Shown: in pieces, positions 28,819 to 37,426 of the stretch | How positions within the stretch are numbered: position 1 is the stretch's first letter | Layout: every line of letters starts with the position of its first letter | From: Roseateles oligotrophus | GTDB lineage: Bacteria; Pseudomonadota; Gammaproteobacteria; Burkholderiales; Burkholderiaceae_C | Direction of reading: 5' to 3' | NCBI RefSeq assembly: GCF_014204525.1 | Contig: NZ_JACHLP010000001.1 | Coordinates: forward strand, 1 to 64,000 | DNA length: 64,000 nucleotides | Position numbers and translations under genes: made by a program | The notes under the pieces: model-generated | What the model saw: only the letters and a program-made list of their open reading frames with translations | The model's database searches: none | What the model was told of the DNA's origin: nothing

Positions 28819-28889
28819 GCCGCAAGCAAAAGCTGCTGGGATTGAGCACGGGGTCTAGGGTTTAAACCCAGAGCAGGCTCGCGCCCGCC

Positions 28890-28895
28890 TACAAT
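28890..28895 (+). promoter_or_regulatory. Candidate -10 element giving a leaderless ribB transcript
   Basis: TACAAT ends 6 bases before the ATG at 28902, so initiation would fall on or next to the start codon. No ribosome site exists between them. A perfect palindrome GGGTTTAAACCC lies just upstream at 28858-28869 and could be an operator. No good -35 match is visible. Confidence 0.5.
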
Positions 28896-28901
28896 CGCGG
28901 G

Positions 28902-30005
28902 ATGCCCATCTCACCCGTACACGAGCTCGTTGCCGAGCTGGCCGCTGGCCGCATGGTTATCCTGGTTGACGAAGAGGACCGCGAAAACGAGGGCGACCTC
29001 GTCCTCGCGGCCGACCACGTCACCCCCGAGGCGATCAATTTCATGGCCAGGTTCGGCCGCGGCCTGATCTGCCTGACCCTCACCCGCGAACGCTGCGAGC
29101 GGCTCAATCTGCCGCCCATGGCCAGCCGCAACGGCACCAAGCATGCGACGGCCTTCACGGTCTCCATCGAGGCCGCCACCGGCGTCAGCACCGGCATCTC
29201 CGCCGCCGACCGCGCCCGCACCGTGCAGGCCGCCGTGGCCCGCGACGCCCAGGCCCGTGACCTGGTCCAGCCCGGCCACATCTTCCCCCTGCAAGCCCAG
29301 GACGGCGGCGTGCTGATGCGCGCCGGCCATACCGAAGCCGGCTGCGATCTGTCCAAGATGGCCGGCCTGACGCCCGCCGCCGTGATCTGCGAGATCATGA
29401 AGGACGACGGCACCATGGCCCGCCTGCCCGATCTGGTCGAATTCGCCAAGGAGCATGGCCTGAAGATCGGCACCATCGCCGACCTGATCGAACACCGCAG
29501 CCGCAACGAGACCTTGGTCCAACGCGTCGGCGAGCGCAAATTGCAGACCGCCCAGGGCGAGTTCGATTGCAGCGTCTTCCAGGACCGCACCGGTGCCACC
29601 CATCTGGCCCTGAGCCACGGTGCTTGGGAACCCAGCGACGAGGTGCTGGTGCGTGTGCACGAACCTCTTTCGGTACTGGACCTGCTGGACACGCAGGCCG
29701 GCGGCCATTCCTGGCCCCTGCCCGCCGCCCTGGCCGAGCTGAAGAAGAGCAGCGGCGGCGTCGCCGTCTTGCTCAACTGCGGCGACGACGCCGCCAGCCT
29801 GCTCGGCCGCCTGCTGCCCGAGCAAGCCAGCGAAGCCGCCCCGGCCAAGATCATGGACCTGCGCACCTACGGCGTCGGCGCCCAGATCCTGCGCGAGTTG
29901 GGCGTGCAGCGCATGCGCCTGCTGGGCAGCCCGCGCCGCATGCCCAGCATGACCGGCTACGGCCTGGAAGTCACCGGCTTTGTGGCCGCCGACGCGCAAG
30001 CCTGA
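28902..30005 (+). CDS. ribB: DHBP synthase RibB with a degenerate GTP cyclohydrolase II domain (RibBX type)
   Basis: A 367-residue protein. Residues 1-200 are 3,4-dihydroxy-2-butanone 4-phosphate synthase, making the four-carbon unit of riboflavin: [52 protein letters not shown] and [11 protein letters not shown] are intact. The C-terminal half has the GCHII length, but where active RibA has the C...C-D-C zinc site it reads [17 protein letters not shown] (about 252-268), with no cysteines. The GTP-binding lysine/arginine motifs are also eroded. It is therefore probably inactive as a cyclohydrolase, and a separate ribA must exist elsewhere. It is followed by ribH after 36 bases. Confidence 0.93.
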   Translation: MPISPVHELVAELAAGRMVILVDEEDRENEGDLVLAADHVTPEAINFMARFGRGLICLTLTRERCERLNLPPMASRNGTKHATAFTVSIEAATGVSTGISAADRARTVQAAVARDAQARDLVQPGHIFPLQAQDGGVLMRAGHTEAGCDLSKMAGLTPAAVICEIMKDDGTMARLPDLVEFAKEHGLKIGTIADLIEHRSRNETLVQRVGERKLQTAQGEFDCSVFQDRTGATHLALSHGAWEPSDEVLVRVHEPLSVLDLLDTQAGGHSWPLPAALAELKKSSGGVAVLLNCGDDAASLLGRLLPEQASEAAPAKIMDLRTYGVGAQILRELGVQRMRLLGSPRRMPSMTGYGLEVTGFVAADAQA

Positions 30006-30041
30006 ACACCCCATCCCCCAAAAAGAAGAGAGCAAGCGAAT

Positions 30042-30512
30042 ATGCAAGGATCCGACAAAGGCATGGCCACGGCGGCCTCCCTCCAAGGTGAGGACCTGCG
30101 CATTGGCATCGTGCAAGCGCGCTTCAACCAGGCCATCACCCAGGCCCTGGCCGAGGCCTGCGTGGCCGAGTTGCGGGCCCTGGGCGTGAGCGAGAACCAT
30201 ATCCGCCACGTGACGGTGCCCGGCGCGCTGGAAGTGCCGGTGGCCCTGCAAGCCATGGCCGATAGCGAGGACTACGACGCCCTGGTCGCCCTGGGCTGCA
30301 TCATCCGCGGCGAGACCTATCACTTCGAACTGGTCGCCAACGAAAGCGGCGCCGCCGTGACCCGCATCGCCCTGGATTTCCAGACCCCGATTGCCAACGC
30401 AATCCTGACGGTCGAAAACGAAGAACAAGCTTGGGCGCGAGCCGAAGAAAAAGGCCGCGACGCGGCCCGAGTAGCGGTCGAGATGGCCAATTTGATGGAA
30501 GAACTTCAGTGA
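30042..30512 (+). CDS. ribH: 6,7-dimethyl-8-ribityllumazine synthase
   Basis: A 156-residue lumazine synthase that condenses the ribityl-pyrimidine with the four-carbon unit made by RibB. Blocks are [53 protein letters not shown] (as [10 protein letters not shown] and HFELVANE) and [12 protein letters not shown]. Subunits assemble into pentamers or 60-mers. It overlaps nusB by 4 bases (GTGA), the usual ribH-nusB coupling in proteobacteria. Confidence 0.97.
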   Translation: MQGSDKGMATAASLQGEDLRIGIVQARFNQAITQALAEACVAELRALGVSENHIRHVTVPGALEVPVALQAMADSEDYDALVALGCIIRGETYHFELVANESGAAVTRIALDFQTPIANAILTVENEEQAWARAEEKGRDAARVAVEMANLMEELQ

Positions 30513-31021
30513 GCACGAACGACAGCGCCACCAGCCCCACGCCTGCCCCGGCCAAGAAAACCGCGAGCAAACGCGCCCAGCCCAAATCGGCCCGCCGCCG
30601 CTCGCGCGAACTGGCCCTGCAAGGTCTCTACCAATGGCTGATCACCGGTGACGACGTCGCCACCATCGACGCCCATATGCGCGAGCAAGAGGACTTCGAC
30701 AAGGCCGACCGCAGCCATTTCGACGCCTTGCTGAACGGCTGCATCCTCGAAGCCGCCGATCTGGACGCCGTGCTGGCCCGCCATGTGGATCGCAAGACTA
30801 CCGAACTCTCACCCATCGAACATGGTGTGCTGATGATTGGCGCCTACGAACTCAAGCACTGTATCGACATCCCCTACAAGGTGGCGATCAACGAGGCGGT
30901 GGAGCTGGCCAAGTCCTTCGGCGGCACCGACGGCCACAAATACGTCAACGGCGTGCTGGACCGCTCGGCCACCGATCTGCGCCCTCGCGAGGTCGCGGCC
31001 GTGCCCAAGCGCAAGGTCTGA
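30509..31021 (+). CDS. nusB: Transcription antitermination factor NusB
   Basis: A 170-residue RNA-binding protein that with NusE/S10 promotes antitermination on rRNA operons. [60 protein letters not shown] (as [11 protein letters not shown] and KYVNGVLD) identify it. The start is GTG 30509, overlapping the ribH stop; this leaves a ~30-residue Ser/Thr/Pro/Lys-rich N-terminal tail before the fold, longer than in E. coli. Confidence 0.95.
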   Translation: MSTNDSATSPTPAPAKKTASKRAQPKSARRRSRELALQGLYQWLITGDDVATIDAHMREQEDFDKADRSHFDALLNGCILEAADLDAVLARHVDRKTTELSPIEHGVLMIGAYELKHCIDIPYKVAINEAVELAKSFGGTDGHKYVNGVLDRSATDLRPREVAAVPKRKV

Positions 31022-31038
31022 GACCGACCGTCCTAGCG

Positions 31039-32253
31039 ATGAAACTGGCCGCCAGGCTCGACCAGATCGAGCCCTTTTACGTGATGGAATGTGCCAAGGC
31101 CGCCGCCGAGATCGCGCGCGGCCCGCTGTGCGACCCGGCCCAGGGCGGCCGGCGCATGATTTACCTGAACATCGGCGAGCCGGATTTTGGCGCAACGCCC
31201 ATGGTGCAAGCCGCCGCACAGCGCTGCATCGAGGGCGGCCAGACCCAGTACACCCCGGCCCTGGGCCTGCCCGCCCTGCGGCAAGCCCTGTCTCACTGGT
31301 ATTTGCAGCGCTACGGGCTGAACATCGCGCCCGAGCGCATCGCCATCACGGCCGGCGCCTCGGCCGGCCTGCAACTCGTCTGCCAGGCCTTGTTCGAGGC
31401 CGGCGACGAGGTGCTGATGCCCGACCCCTGCTACCCCTGCAACCGCCATTTCGTGGCCGCCACCGATGCCACGCCGGTCTTGCTGCCCACCGGGCCCGAG
31501 CAGCGCTTCCAGCCCAGCAGCGCGCAGATCCGCCAGGCCTGGAACGCGCACACACGCGGCGTGCTGCTGGCCTCGCCCAGCAACCCCACCGGCACCTCGA
31601 TTGAACCGGCCGAGCTGCGCGCCATCGTGGCGGCGGTGCGCGAGCGCGGCGGCCTCACCATCGTCGACGAGATCTATCTGGGCCTCAGCTACGACCCACG
31701 CTTTGCGGCCTCGGCCTTAGAGCTGGGCGAGGATGTGGTCTCGGTCAACAGCTTCTCCAAATACTTCGGCATGACGGGCTGGCGCCTGGGCTGGCTGGTG
31801 CTGCCGCCGGCCCTGGTGGCGCCGATCGAAAAGCTGGCGCAGAACTTCTTCATCTGCCCCTCCAGCATCGCCCAGCATGCCGCCCTGGCCTGCTTCGAAC
31901 CCGCAGCATTGGCGATTTACGAGCAGCGCCGCGAGGAGTTCCGCACCCGCCGCGACTTCATCGTGCCGGCCTTGCAAGCCCTGGGCCTGCGGGTACCGGT
32001 CCAGCCCGACGGCGCCTTCTACGTCTGGATCGATTGCAGCGAGTTCTGCGCCAATAGCTGGGACCTCGCCTTCGAGCTGATGCGTAGCGCCCAGATTGCA
32101 CTGACCCCGGGCCGCGACTTTGGCCGCCAGGGCGTGGAGCGCTGGCTGCGCCTGTCCTTCGCCAGCAGCATGCTTGACCTGCAGGAAACCGTCGCCCGCC
32201 TGGCTCAGCTGCTGCCCCGCTACCGCCGCTCCCACGCCGCCCGTCCTTCATGA
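31039..32253 (+). CDS. PLP-dependent class I/II aminotransferase
   Basis: A 404-residue fold-type I aminotransferase of the AspC/AlaA-like group. Blocks are YLNIGEPDFGATP, QYTPALGLPALRQAL, ASPSNPTGT, and the PLP lysine K241 in SFSKYFGMTGWRLGW; Arg in the C-terminal LRLSFASS should bind the substrate carboxylate. The precise amino donor cannot be read from sequence. It begins 17 bases after nusB and overlaps ybgC by 4 bases, so it is transcribed into the Tol genes. Note the FGM instead of the more common aromatic motif after the lysine. Confidence 0.87.
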   Translation: MKLAARLDQIEPFYVMECAKAAAEIARGPLCDPAQGGRRMIYLNIGEPDFGATPMVQAAAQRCIEGGQTQYTPALGLPALRQALSHWYLQRYGLNIAPERIAITAGASAGLQLVCQALFEAGDEVLMPDPCYPCNRHFVAATDATPVLLPTGPEQRFQPSSAQIRQAWNAHTRGVLLASPSNPTGTSIEPAELRAIVAAVRERGGLTIVDEIYLGLSYDPRFAASALELGEDVVSVNSFSKYFGMTGWRLGWLVLPPALVAPIEKLAQNFFICPSSIAQHAALACFEPAALAIYEQRREEFRTRRDFIVPALQALGLRVPVQPDGAFYVWIDCSEFCANSWDLAFELMRSAQIALTPGRDFGRQGVERWLRLSFASSMLDLQETVARLAQLLPRYRRSHAARPS

Positions 32254-32705
32254 GTCTTCTGTTCCAGCATTCCCTGCGCATCTACTGGGAAGACACCGAC
32301 GCCGGTGGCGTGGTCTTCTATGCCAACTACCTCAAGTTCTTCGAACGCGCCCGCACCGAGTGGCTGCGCGGCCTGGGCTTCGAGCAAGAAGCCATGCGGC
32401 ATCGCGAGCGGGTGATGTTCATCGTCGGCAGCACGCAAATGAAGTATCTGCGCCCGGCCCGGCTGGACGACTGGCTGCGCATCACGGTCGAGGCGCGCGA
32501 GCTGGGCCGGGCCAGCATGGTCTTGTTCCAGCAGGCCTGGCGGGGCGAGACCCTGCTGGCCGAGGGCGAGATCCGCATCGGCTGCGTGCGCAGCAATGTG
32601 GACGACGACAGCCCTCGCACAAGCCCGGCCAGCGAGCCACTAGACTTCAAACCCTGCCGCATTCCCGCCTCCTTGATCGAGGCGATCGAGAACCAAAAGT
32701 CCTAG
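32250..32705 (+). CDS. ybgC: Tol-Pal associated acyl-CoA thioesterase YbgC
   Basis: A 151-residue hot-dog-fold thioesterase. WEDTDAGGVVFYANYLKFFERARTEWLR (key parts DTDAGGVV and YANYLKFFERARTEWL) is the diagnostic active-site block with its catalytic Asp. YbgC hydrolyses short-chain or ACP-linked acyl groups at the inner membrane and almost always opens the tol operon. ATGA overlap with the aminotransferase and a 2-base gap to tolQ support one transcript. The C-terminal ~25 residues (after GCVRSN) are variable. Confidence 0.95.
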   Translation: MSLLFQHSLRIYWEDTDAGGVVFYANYLKFFERARTEWLRGLGFEQEAMRHRERVMFIVGSTQMKYLRPARLDDWLRITVEARELGRASMVLFQQAWRGETLLAEGEIRIGCVRSNVDDDSPRTSPASEPLDFKPCRIPASLIEAIENQKS

Positions 32706-32707
32706 CA

Positions 32708-33406
32708 ATGAACCAAGATCTCTCCATCGTCGCCCTGATCCTGCATGCCAGCCTGCCCGTGCAGCTGGTGATTGCCGCCCTGCTCTTCATGTCCCTGGCC
32801 AGCTGGAGCGTGATCTTCAGCAAGTTCACCGCCATCTCGCGCATCAACAGCGGCAACGAGGCCTTCGAGCAGGAGTTCTGGTCGGGCAAAAACCTCAACG
32901 ATCTGTACAACGGCGTGGCCAACAAGACCGAGGGCGCACCGCTGGAGCGCATCTTCGCCTCCGGCATGCGTGAATTTTTGAAGTTACGTGAGCGGCGTGT
33001 CAGCGAGCCCACGGCCTTGCTGGACGGCGCCCGCCGCGCCATGCGCGCCAGCTTCCAGCGCGAGCTGGACGCGATGGAAAGCCATCTCTCCTTCCTCGCC
33101 TCGGTCGGCTCGGTCTCGCCCTATGTGGGTCTGTTCGGCACCATCTGGGGCATCATGCACGCCTTCGTCGGCCTGTCCAATCTGCAGCAGGTGACCCTGG
33201 CCACGGTGGCCCCCGGCATCGCCGAAGCCCTGGTGGCCACGGCCATCGGCCTGTTCGCCGCCATCCCCGCCGTGCTGGCCTACAACCGCTTCGCCCGCCA
33301 GATCGACCGCAGCGCCATCACGCTGGAGTCCTTCATCGAGGAGTTCAGCAACATCCTGCAGCGCAACGCCAGCCAGCCCGTGACCACGGCCGGCCAAAGC
33401 CGCTAA
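32708..33406 (+). CDS. tolQ: TolQ proton-channel protein
   Basis: A 232-residue inner-membrane protein of the ExbB/MotA family. It forms the proton-driven motor TolQ-TolR that energises TolA during outer-membrane constriction. One N-terminal membrane segment (VQLVIAALLFMSLASWSVIF) precedes a cytoplasmic region, then FLASVGSVSPYVGLFGTIWGIMHAF (as SVSPYVGLFGTIWGIMHAF) and the third segment AEALVATAIGLFAAIPAVLAYN. ATG 32708 follows ybgC directly; the in-frame stretch upstream belongs to ybgC in another frame. Confidence 0.97.
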   Translation: MNQDLSIVALILHASLPVQLVIAALLFMSLASWSVIFSKFTAISRINSGNEAFEQEFWSGKNLNDLYNGVANKTEGAPLERIFASGMREFLKLRERRVSEPTALLDGARRAMRASFQRELDAMESHLSFLASVGSVSPYVGLFGTIWGIMHAFVGLSNLQQVTLATVAPGIAEALVATAIGLFAAIPAVLAYNRFARQIDRSAITLESFIEEFSNILQRNASQPVTTAGQSR

Positions 33407-33409
33407 GCC

Positions 33410-33859
33410 ATGGCTGCCATCAGCTCGCGCGGTTCGCGGCGCCGCCGCACCATCAATGAAATCAATATGGTGCCCTTCATCGACGTGATGTTGGTGCTGC
33501 TCATCATCTTCATGGTCAGCGCCCCGCTGATCACCACCGGCCTGGTCGACCTGCCCAGCGTGGGCCGCAGCAAGACCCAGCCCCAGCATGTGATCCACGT
33601 CATCGTCGGCGCCGACGAAAAGCTCAAGCTCAAGCTGGACAAGCAGGAGCCCGAGTCCCTGCAGATCAGCCGTTTGGCCGAGCGCGTCAAGGCGGCCCAA
33701 GCCGGTGATGCGACGACCCCAGTGGTGATCTCGGCCGACAAAAGCGTCAAGTACGAGGCCGTGGTCAAGGTGATGGACATTCTGCAGAGCGCCGGCATCC
33801 AGCGCGTCGGCCTGGCCGTGCGCAATGGCTCGGCGGAAAGCAGCGAGCACAAGCCCTGA
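33410..33859 (+). CDS. tolR: TolR motor protein
   Basis: A 149-residue ExbD-family protein. After a basic, Arg-rich start it has NEINMVPFIDVMLVLLIIFMV (as NMVPFIDVMLVLLIIFM) with the proton-pathway Asp in FIDVMLVLL, then the periplasmic domain with LKLDKQEP and a conserved VVISADKSVKYEAVVKVMD (as VVISADKSVKYE). It partners TolQ and regulates peptidoglycan contact. It sits 3 bases after tolQ and 5 before tolA. Confidence 0.97.
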   Translation: MAAISSRGSRRRRTINEINMVPFIDVMLVLLIIFMVSAPLITTGLVDLPSVGRSKTQPQHVIHVIVGADEKLKLKLDKQEPESLQISRLAERVKAAQAGDATTPVVISADKSVKYEAVVKVMDILQSAGIQRVGLAVRNGSAESSEHKP

Positions 33860-33864
33860 TCGTC

Positions 33865-34803
33865 ATGACTGGCAGCCTGAGCCCCGCCCTGCCCTTCGAC
33901 CCCCTGCGCCCGCCGGACAATCCCGGCATGGGCCGCGGCTTCGCCATTGCCGCCATCGCCCACGCCGCCCTGCTGGCCGCGCTGAGCGCCGGCGTGCACT
34001 GGCGCACGGAGACCCCACCCGCCTTCGAGGCCGAGCTGTGGTCGGCCCTGCCGCAGGCCGCCGCGCCCAAGGAGCAGTTGCCGCCCGAGCCTGAACCCGA
34101 ACCCACGCCGCCCCCCAAGCCCGTGCAGGCGCCCCCGCCGCCCCCGCCCGCCGAAGACCTGCAGGCCGAGCGCGAGGCGGAGATCGCCATCGCCAAGGCC
34201 AAGGAGAAAAAGAAGCAGGAGCTGCTGGAAGCCAAGCGCGAGGCCGAACGCGAGGCCCAGCGCAAAAAGGACGAGCTGGCCAAAAAGGAAAAGGAACGCG
34301 AGAAGGCCGAGAAGAAGGCGGCGGAAGAAAAAGAAAAGCAGAAACAGGAAAAGCTGGACAAGCTCGAGAAGCAAAAGCAGGACAAGCTGGCCAAGGACGC
34401 CGCCGCCAAAAAAGACGCCGCCCGCGAGGCCAAGGCCGAGGCGCAGCGCCAGGAAAACCTGCGCCGCATCCAGGGCATGGCCGGCGCCAGCGGCGCCCCC
34501 AACGCCAGCGGCTCGGCCCTGCAGTCCTCCGGCCCCTCGGCCAATTACGCCGGCCGCATCAAGGCCCGCGTGCGCCCCAACATCATCTACCCCGACACCG
34601 GCAGCGCCAACCCGGTGGCCGAGGTCGAGGTGCGCACCGCGCCGGACGGCAATATCATCGCCCGCAAAATCCTCAAGGCCAGCGGCGACAACGAATGGGA
34701 TAACGCCGTGCTGCGTGCCATCGACAAGACGGCCGTGCTGCCGCGTGATACCGACGGCCGCGTGCCCTCGGTGCTCATCATCAGCTTCAAACCGCGCGAG
34801 TAG
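33865..34803 (+). CDS. tolA: TolA cell-envelope linking protein
   Basis: A 312-residue protein that spans the periplasm. A membrane anchor lies at about residues 24-44 (GFAIAAIAHAALLAALSAG). A Pro-rich segment (PPPPPPAEDL) is followed by a long Lys/Glu/Ala coiled-coil (about 95-205), and a C-terminal TolA/TonB-like domain runs from NYAGRIKARVRPNIIYPD to SVLIISFKP. Length is within the beta-proteobacterial range. Its usual downstream partners tolB, pal and cpoB do not follow; a palindromic repeat and a convergent operon come next. Confidence 0.95.
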   Translation: MTGSLSPALPFDPLRPPDNPGMGRGFAIAAIAHAALLAALSAGVHWRTETPPAFEAELWSALPQAAAPKEQLPPEPEPEPTPPPKPVQAPPPPPPAEDLQAEREAEIAIAKAKEKKKQELLEAKREAEREAQRKKDELAKKEKEREKAEKKAAEEKEKQKQEKLDKLEKQKQDKLAKDAAAKKDAAREAKAEAQRQENLRRIQGMAGASGAPNASGSALQSSGPSANYAGRIKARVRPNIIYPDTGSANPVAEVEVRTAPDGNIIARKILKASGDNEWDNAVLRAIDKTAVLPRDTDGRVPSVLIISFKPRE

Positions 34804-34808
34804 GCCTG

Positions 34809-34951
34809 AGAGGGTGAGAACTTTTTACTGCGCGGCCGCCATGCGTCGTTGGGCGGTGCTCGGAATCCTCACGTACAGGAAGTACGTTCCGGCATCCGCA
34901 GCTCCGTCCGCCTAGCCTGGCAGCCGCTCGCTACAAAAGTTCACACCCTCT
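34809..34951. repeat. 143-bp imperfect palindromic repeat element after tolA
   Basis: The two ends are near mirror copies: AGAGGGTGAGAACTTTT at 34809 onward and, on the other strand from 34951, AGAGGGTGTGAACTTTT, followed in each arm by a GCGCGGCCGCCATGC / GCGAGCGGCTGCCAGGC match. The centre is a perfect ACGTAC-AGGAA-GTACGT palindrome at 34871-34887, exactly midway. The element thus folds into one long hairpin, like REP/MITE-type intergenic repeats. It carries no gene of its own and could end transcription of both tolA and the convergent operon. A genome-wide copy number would tell whether it is mobile. Confidence 0.75.
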
Positions 34952-35448
34952 GACCTGACGCGAAAGATCAGCGCATCCACCGAGAAGCGCCCCGCCCCGA
35001 ACAAGGCCACCGCCAGCAGCAAAACGCCCCAGAGCTGATGGCCAGCCAAGGCGGCCGGGGCGATTTCGCTGAGACTCGCCACCGCCACCAGATTGACCAC
35101 GCTGAGGCCCAGGGCGGCAAAACGCCCGCCCAGACCCAGCACCAGCAAGACGGGCAGGGCCAGCTCCCCGGCCGTGCCCAGATACGCCGCCAGCTCGGGC
35201 GGCAAGAACGGCACCTGGTATTCATCCTCGAACAAGGCCAGGGTGCTGGACCAGTCGCGCAGCTTGCTCAGGCCCGAGAGGAAAAAAACCTGGGCCAGAT
35301 AAAACCTGGCCAGCAGGAGCGCCAGTGATTGGGCCTGGGCCAAGACCCAGTTCAGCCAGACCGGGGCCGCGTGTGAACGCAGCGAAGAGCGGCCTGGATC
35401 GCAGAGCAGACGCAGCAGCACGGTGAAAGCATTGAGAGCGATATTCAT
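34912..35448 (-). CDS. DoxX-family membrane protein (GigT/BufD-like)
   Basis: A 178-residue inner-membrane protein with four hydrophobic segments and the DoxX signature LLLARFYLAQVFFLSGLSKLRDW (as RFYLAQVFFLSGLSKL). TAGELALPVLLVLGLGGRFAALGL and FGAGRFSVDAL are further DoxX blocks. It is the last gene of the bufferin-type operon and overlaps the DUF2063 gene by 4 bases. DoxX proteins of such loci (GigT in Cupriavidus) are proposed to act in redox or thiol chemistry at the membrane. The last 12 codons and the stop lie inside the palindromic repeat, so the original C-terminus has been replaced. Confidence 0.85.
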   Translation of the reverse strand: MNIALNAFTVLLRLLCDPGRSSLRSHAAPVWLNWVLAQAQSLALLLARFYLAQVFFLSGLSKLRDWSSTLALFEDEYQVPFLPPELAAYLGTAGELALPVLLVLGLGGRFAALGLSVVNLVAVASLSEIAPAALAGHQLWGVLLLAVALFGAGRFSVDALIFRVRSEGVNFCSERLPG

Positions 35449-36254
35449 GGCGATTCCTGTGCATTGATTTCAAGCGCAGCCCAAAGGCATTCCTCGCGCA
35501 GCCAGCGCTGCAAGACGACGCCAAAGTCGTAGTCGGGCTGCATGAGCAAGGCGCTTTGCAAGGCGGTGTCCAGATCCAAGCCGGCCAGCAAGGCCTGCAA
35601 CAAAACAGCTTCAGCGGGGTCCGGAAAACGCGCCTGCACCGTCCAGGCTTGGCGCCAGACCAGCAGGGGCTGCGGCACCCAGCTCAGCATCCGGGCCGCG
35701 GCGATGAGGTCCTCATCGGCCGCCGCCCCGCCCCGCCACAGCAGCAAGGCGGCGGGCGAAATCTGCTGCAGGCTCAGGCCGGGCCGCATGCGCAGGCCCA
35801 GGCGCGCCGGCTCAAGCTGCGCCAGCAGATGCAGGGATGGGCCGTCCAAGACCCCATCGGCACAGCCTTCGGCCCGGTGGGCGGCCCAGCACAGCCGGGC
35901 CAGCTGGCAGGGCAAGGCCTCCATCTGCGGCTGCCGCGCCAGAAAGTCCGCCAAGTCCGCGCCCCACTCGGCCAAATCGCCGCGCTGCGGCGGGCTGGCC
36001 CGCCAGAAGGCCCAGGCCATGGCCGCGAACGAGGCCTCGCCCAGCCATGCATGCAGCGGGCCGTAGACGGCGGCCAGGGCGCGCGCCGCCAGGGCCTGGG
36101 CGTTGCTGCGGTAGGCCTGGAGCCCACGCTGCAAGCCAGCCGACCCCAGGCCGCACAGGCCAGGCACCGCGCCCCTGCCGCTAGCCAGCGCGGCCAGCAA
36201 GGCCGCCTGCCGAGCCTGCAGCTCGGCCCGTCCATCCAGCTCAAGCGGGCTCAT
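35445..36254 (-). CDS. DUF2063 protein (BufC/GigB/HvfC-like), partner of the MNIO enzyme
   Basis: A 269-residue protein with the DUF2063 N-domain: [40 protein letters not shown] (read as GLQAYRSN and [11 protein letters not shown]), and [15 protein letters not shown]. In characterised systems the DUF2063 protein binds the precursor peptide and forms a complex with the DUF692 oxidase, so it acts as the recognition component. It overlaps the DUF692 gene by 14 bases and doxX by 4, so production is stoichiometric. The C-terminal half is more variable, ending in a WLREECLW segment. Confidence 0.88.
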   Translation of the reverse strand: MSPLELDGRAELQARQAALLAALASGRGAVPGLCGLGSAGLQRGLQAYRSNAQALAARALAAVYGPLHAWLGEASFAAMAWAFWRASPPQRGDLAEWGADLADFLARQPQMEALPCQLARLCWAAHRAEGCADGVLDGPSLHLLAQLEPARLGLRMRPGLSLQQISPAALLLWRGGAAADEDLIAAARMLSWVPQPLLVWRQAWTVQARFPDPAEAVLLQALLAGLDLDTALQSALLMQPDYDFGVVLQRWLREECLWAALEINAQESP

Positions 36255-37125
36255 AACAAACCTCCTCCATGCATTGCGCGGCCAGCCGCGCCTCGTCCAG
36301 CAGCAAGGCCAGCGGCGGCAGATGGCTGTCCCACTCGATCAAGCTCGGCAGCGGGCCGAAGCGCGTCAGCGCGTGGGCATAGAGCTGCCAGACCTCGGCG
36401 CAGACGCGGCTGCCATGGTCATCGATCACCAGGCCCTCCAGCTCGGCATGGCCGGCCAGATGGATCTCGGCCACGCTGTCGCGGCGCAGGCCGTCCATCC
36501 AGCGGCAGGCCTGGGCTTGAGCCTCGGCCTTGTCGGCGCCACGGTTGCGCGCATTGACGAAGAGATTGTTGACATCGAGCAGCAGGCCGCAGCCGCTGCG
36601 CTGGGCCAGGGCATTGAAGAACTCGGGCTCGCTCATCTCCTCGTCCCCGGCACTCTCGGCCCAGCCCAGATAGGCGCTGAGGTTTTCCACCAGCAAGGGC
36701 CGGCGCAGCCGCTCCTGCACCTGCTGCACATGGGTCACCATCAGGTCCAGGCTGGCGCGGCTGAAGGCGATGGGCAGCAGATCGCTGGCATGCTGAAAGC
36801 CGGCCCCACCGGGCTGGGGCACGCGGGCGAAGCTGGCGTGGTCGGAGACCCGGCAGGGCTGGATGCGCTCCACCAGCCGCGCCAGCTTGTCCAGATGCCA
36901 GGCGTCCAGGCCGCAGGCCGAACCCAGGGACAGGCCCACGCCATGCAGGCTGATCTCGTAATGCTCGCGCGCCTGGCTCAGCAGGGCCAGACCGGCGCCG
37001 CCCTCGGCAAAGAAGTTCTCGGAATGCACTTCCAGAAAACCCAGGGCCGGCCGCTGCTGCATCAGTTGCCGGTAATGCGGCTGGCGCCAGCCTATGCCCA
37101 CCGGGCTTGCTGGAGTGCGCAGCAT
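36241..37125 (-). CDS. DUF692 / MNIO multinuclear non-heme iron oxidase (BufB/GigA/HvfB-like)
   Basis: A 294-residue TIM-barrel enzyme of the DUF692 family. The iron ligands are in family motifs: [74 protein letters not shown] and IEWDSHLP. Family members (MbnB, TglH, BufB) oxidatively convert cysteine residues in a bound peptide, for example to thiooxazole or related groups. The precursor gene lies 1 base upstream and the partner DUF2063 gene overlaps downstream, so its substrate is almost certainly the DUF2282 peptide. Length is usual (~280-300). Confidence 0.92.
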   Translation of the reverse strand: MLRTPASPVGIGWRQPHYRQLMQQRPALGFLEVHSENFFAEGGAGLALLSQAREHYEISLHGVGLSLGSACGLDAWHLDKLARLVERIQPCRVSDHASFARVPQPGGAGFQHASDLLPIAFSRASLDLMVTHVQQVQERLRRPLLVENLSAYLGWAESAGDEEMSEPEFFNALAQRSGCGLLLDVNNLFVNARNRGADKAEAQAQACRWMDGLRRDSVAEIHLAGHAELEGLVIDDHGSRVCAEVWQLYAHALTRFGPLPSLIEWDSHLPPLALLLDEARLAAQCMEEVCYEPA

Positions 37126-37126
37126 G

Positions 37127-37426
37127 TCAGGACTTCTTGGGCTTCGCAGCCGCCAGCGCGGCCTTGGCCTCGGCGGCGCTCAAGCCCTGCTGGCTCTTGC
37201 AGCTGCCCTTGGCCACGTACTGCCATTCATCCGGCGTCATCGCGGCCGTGGCCTGGCCGGCACAGGAGTGGCTGCCGCTCAGATTGGCGCAGTCGTTCTG
37301 GCCGGCCTTGCTGATGCCATAACATTTTTCCTTGGCGGCCTTGGCCTCGGCCGCCGTGGCGGGCGTCAACAAGCCCAGGGCCAGCACGGAGGCCAGGGCG
37401 GAAGAAACAATAGCGCTCGTTTTCAT
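37127..37426 (-). CDS. bufA: DUF2282 bufferin-type precursor peptide (copper/gold-binding RiPP)
   Basis: A 99-residue secreted peptide. A Sec signal ([19 protein letters not shown]) precedes a core with four cysteines: C35 ([11 protein letters not shown]), C46 (QNDCANLSG), C55 (HSCAGQ) and C76 (KGSCKS), then a Lys/Ala-rich tail. This is the DUF2282/bufferin-1 pattern. In recently described systems the MNIO enzyme modifies the inner cysteines and the exported peptide binds copper; the Cupriavidus gig homologue is induced by gold. GGAG (37434-37437) is its ribosome site. It leads the four-gene leftward operon. Confidence 0.9.
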   Translation of the reverse strand: MKTSAIVSSALASVLALGLLTPATAAEAKAAKEKCYGISKAGQNDCANLSGSHSCAGQATAAMTPDEWQYVAKGSCKSQQGLSAAEAKAALAAAKPKKS

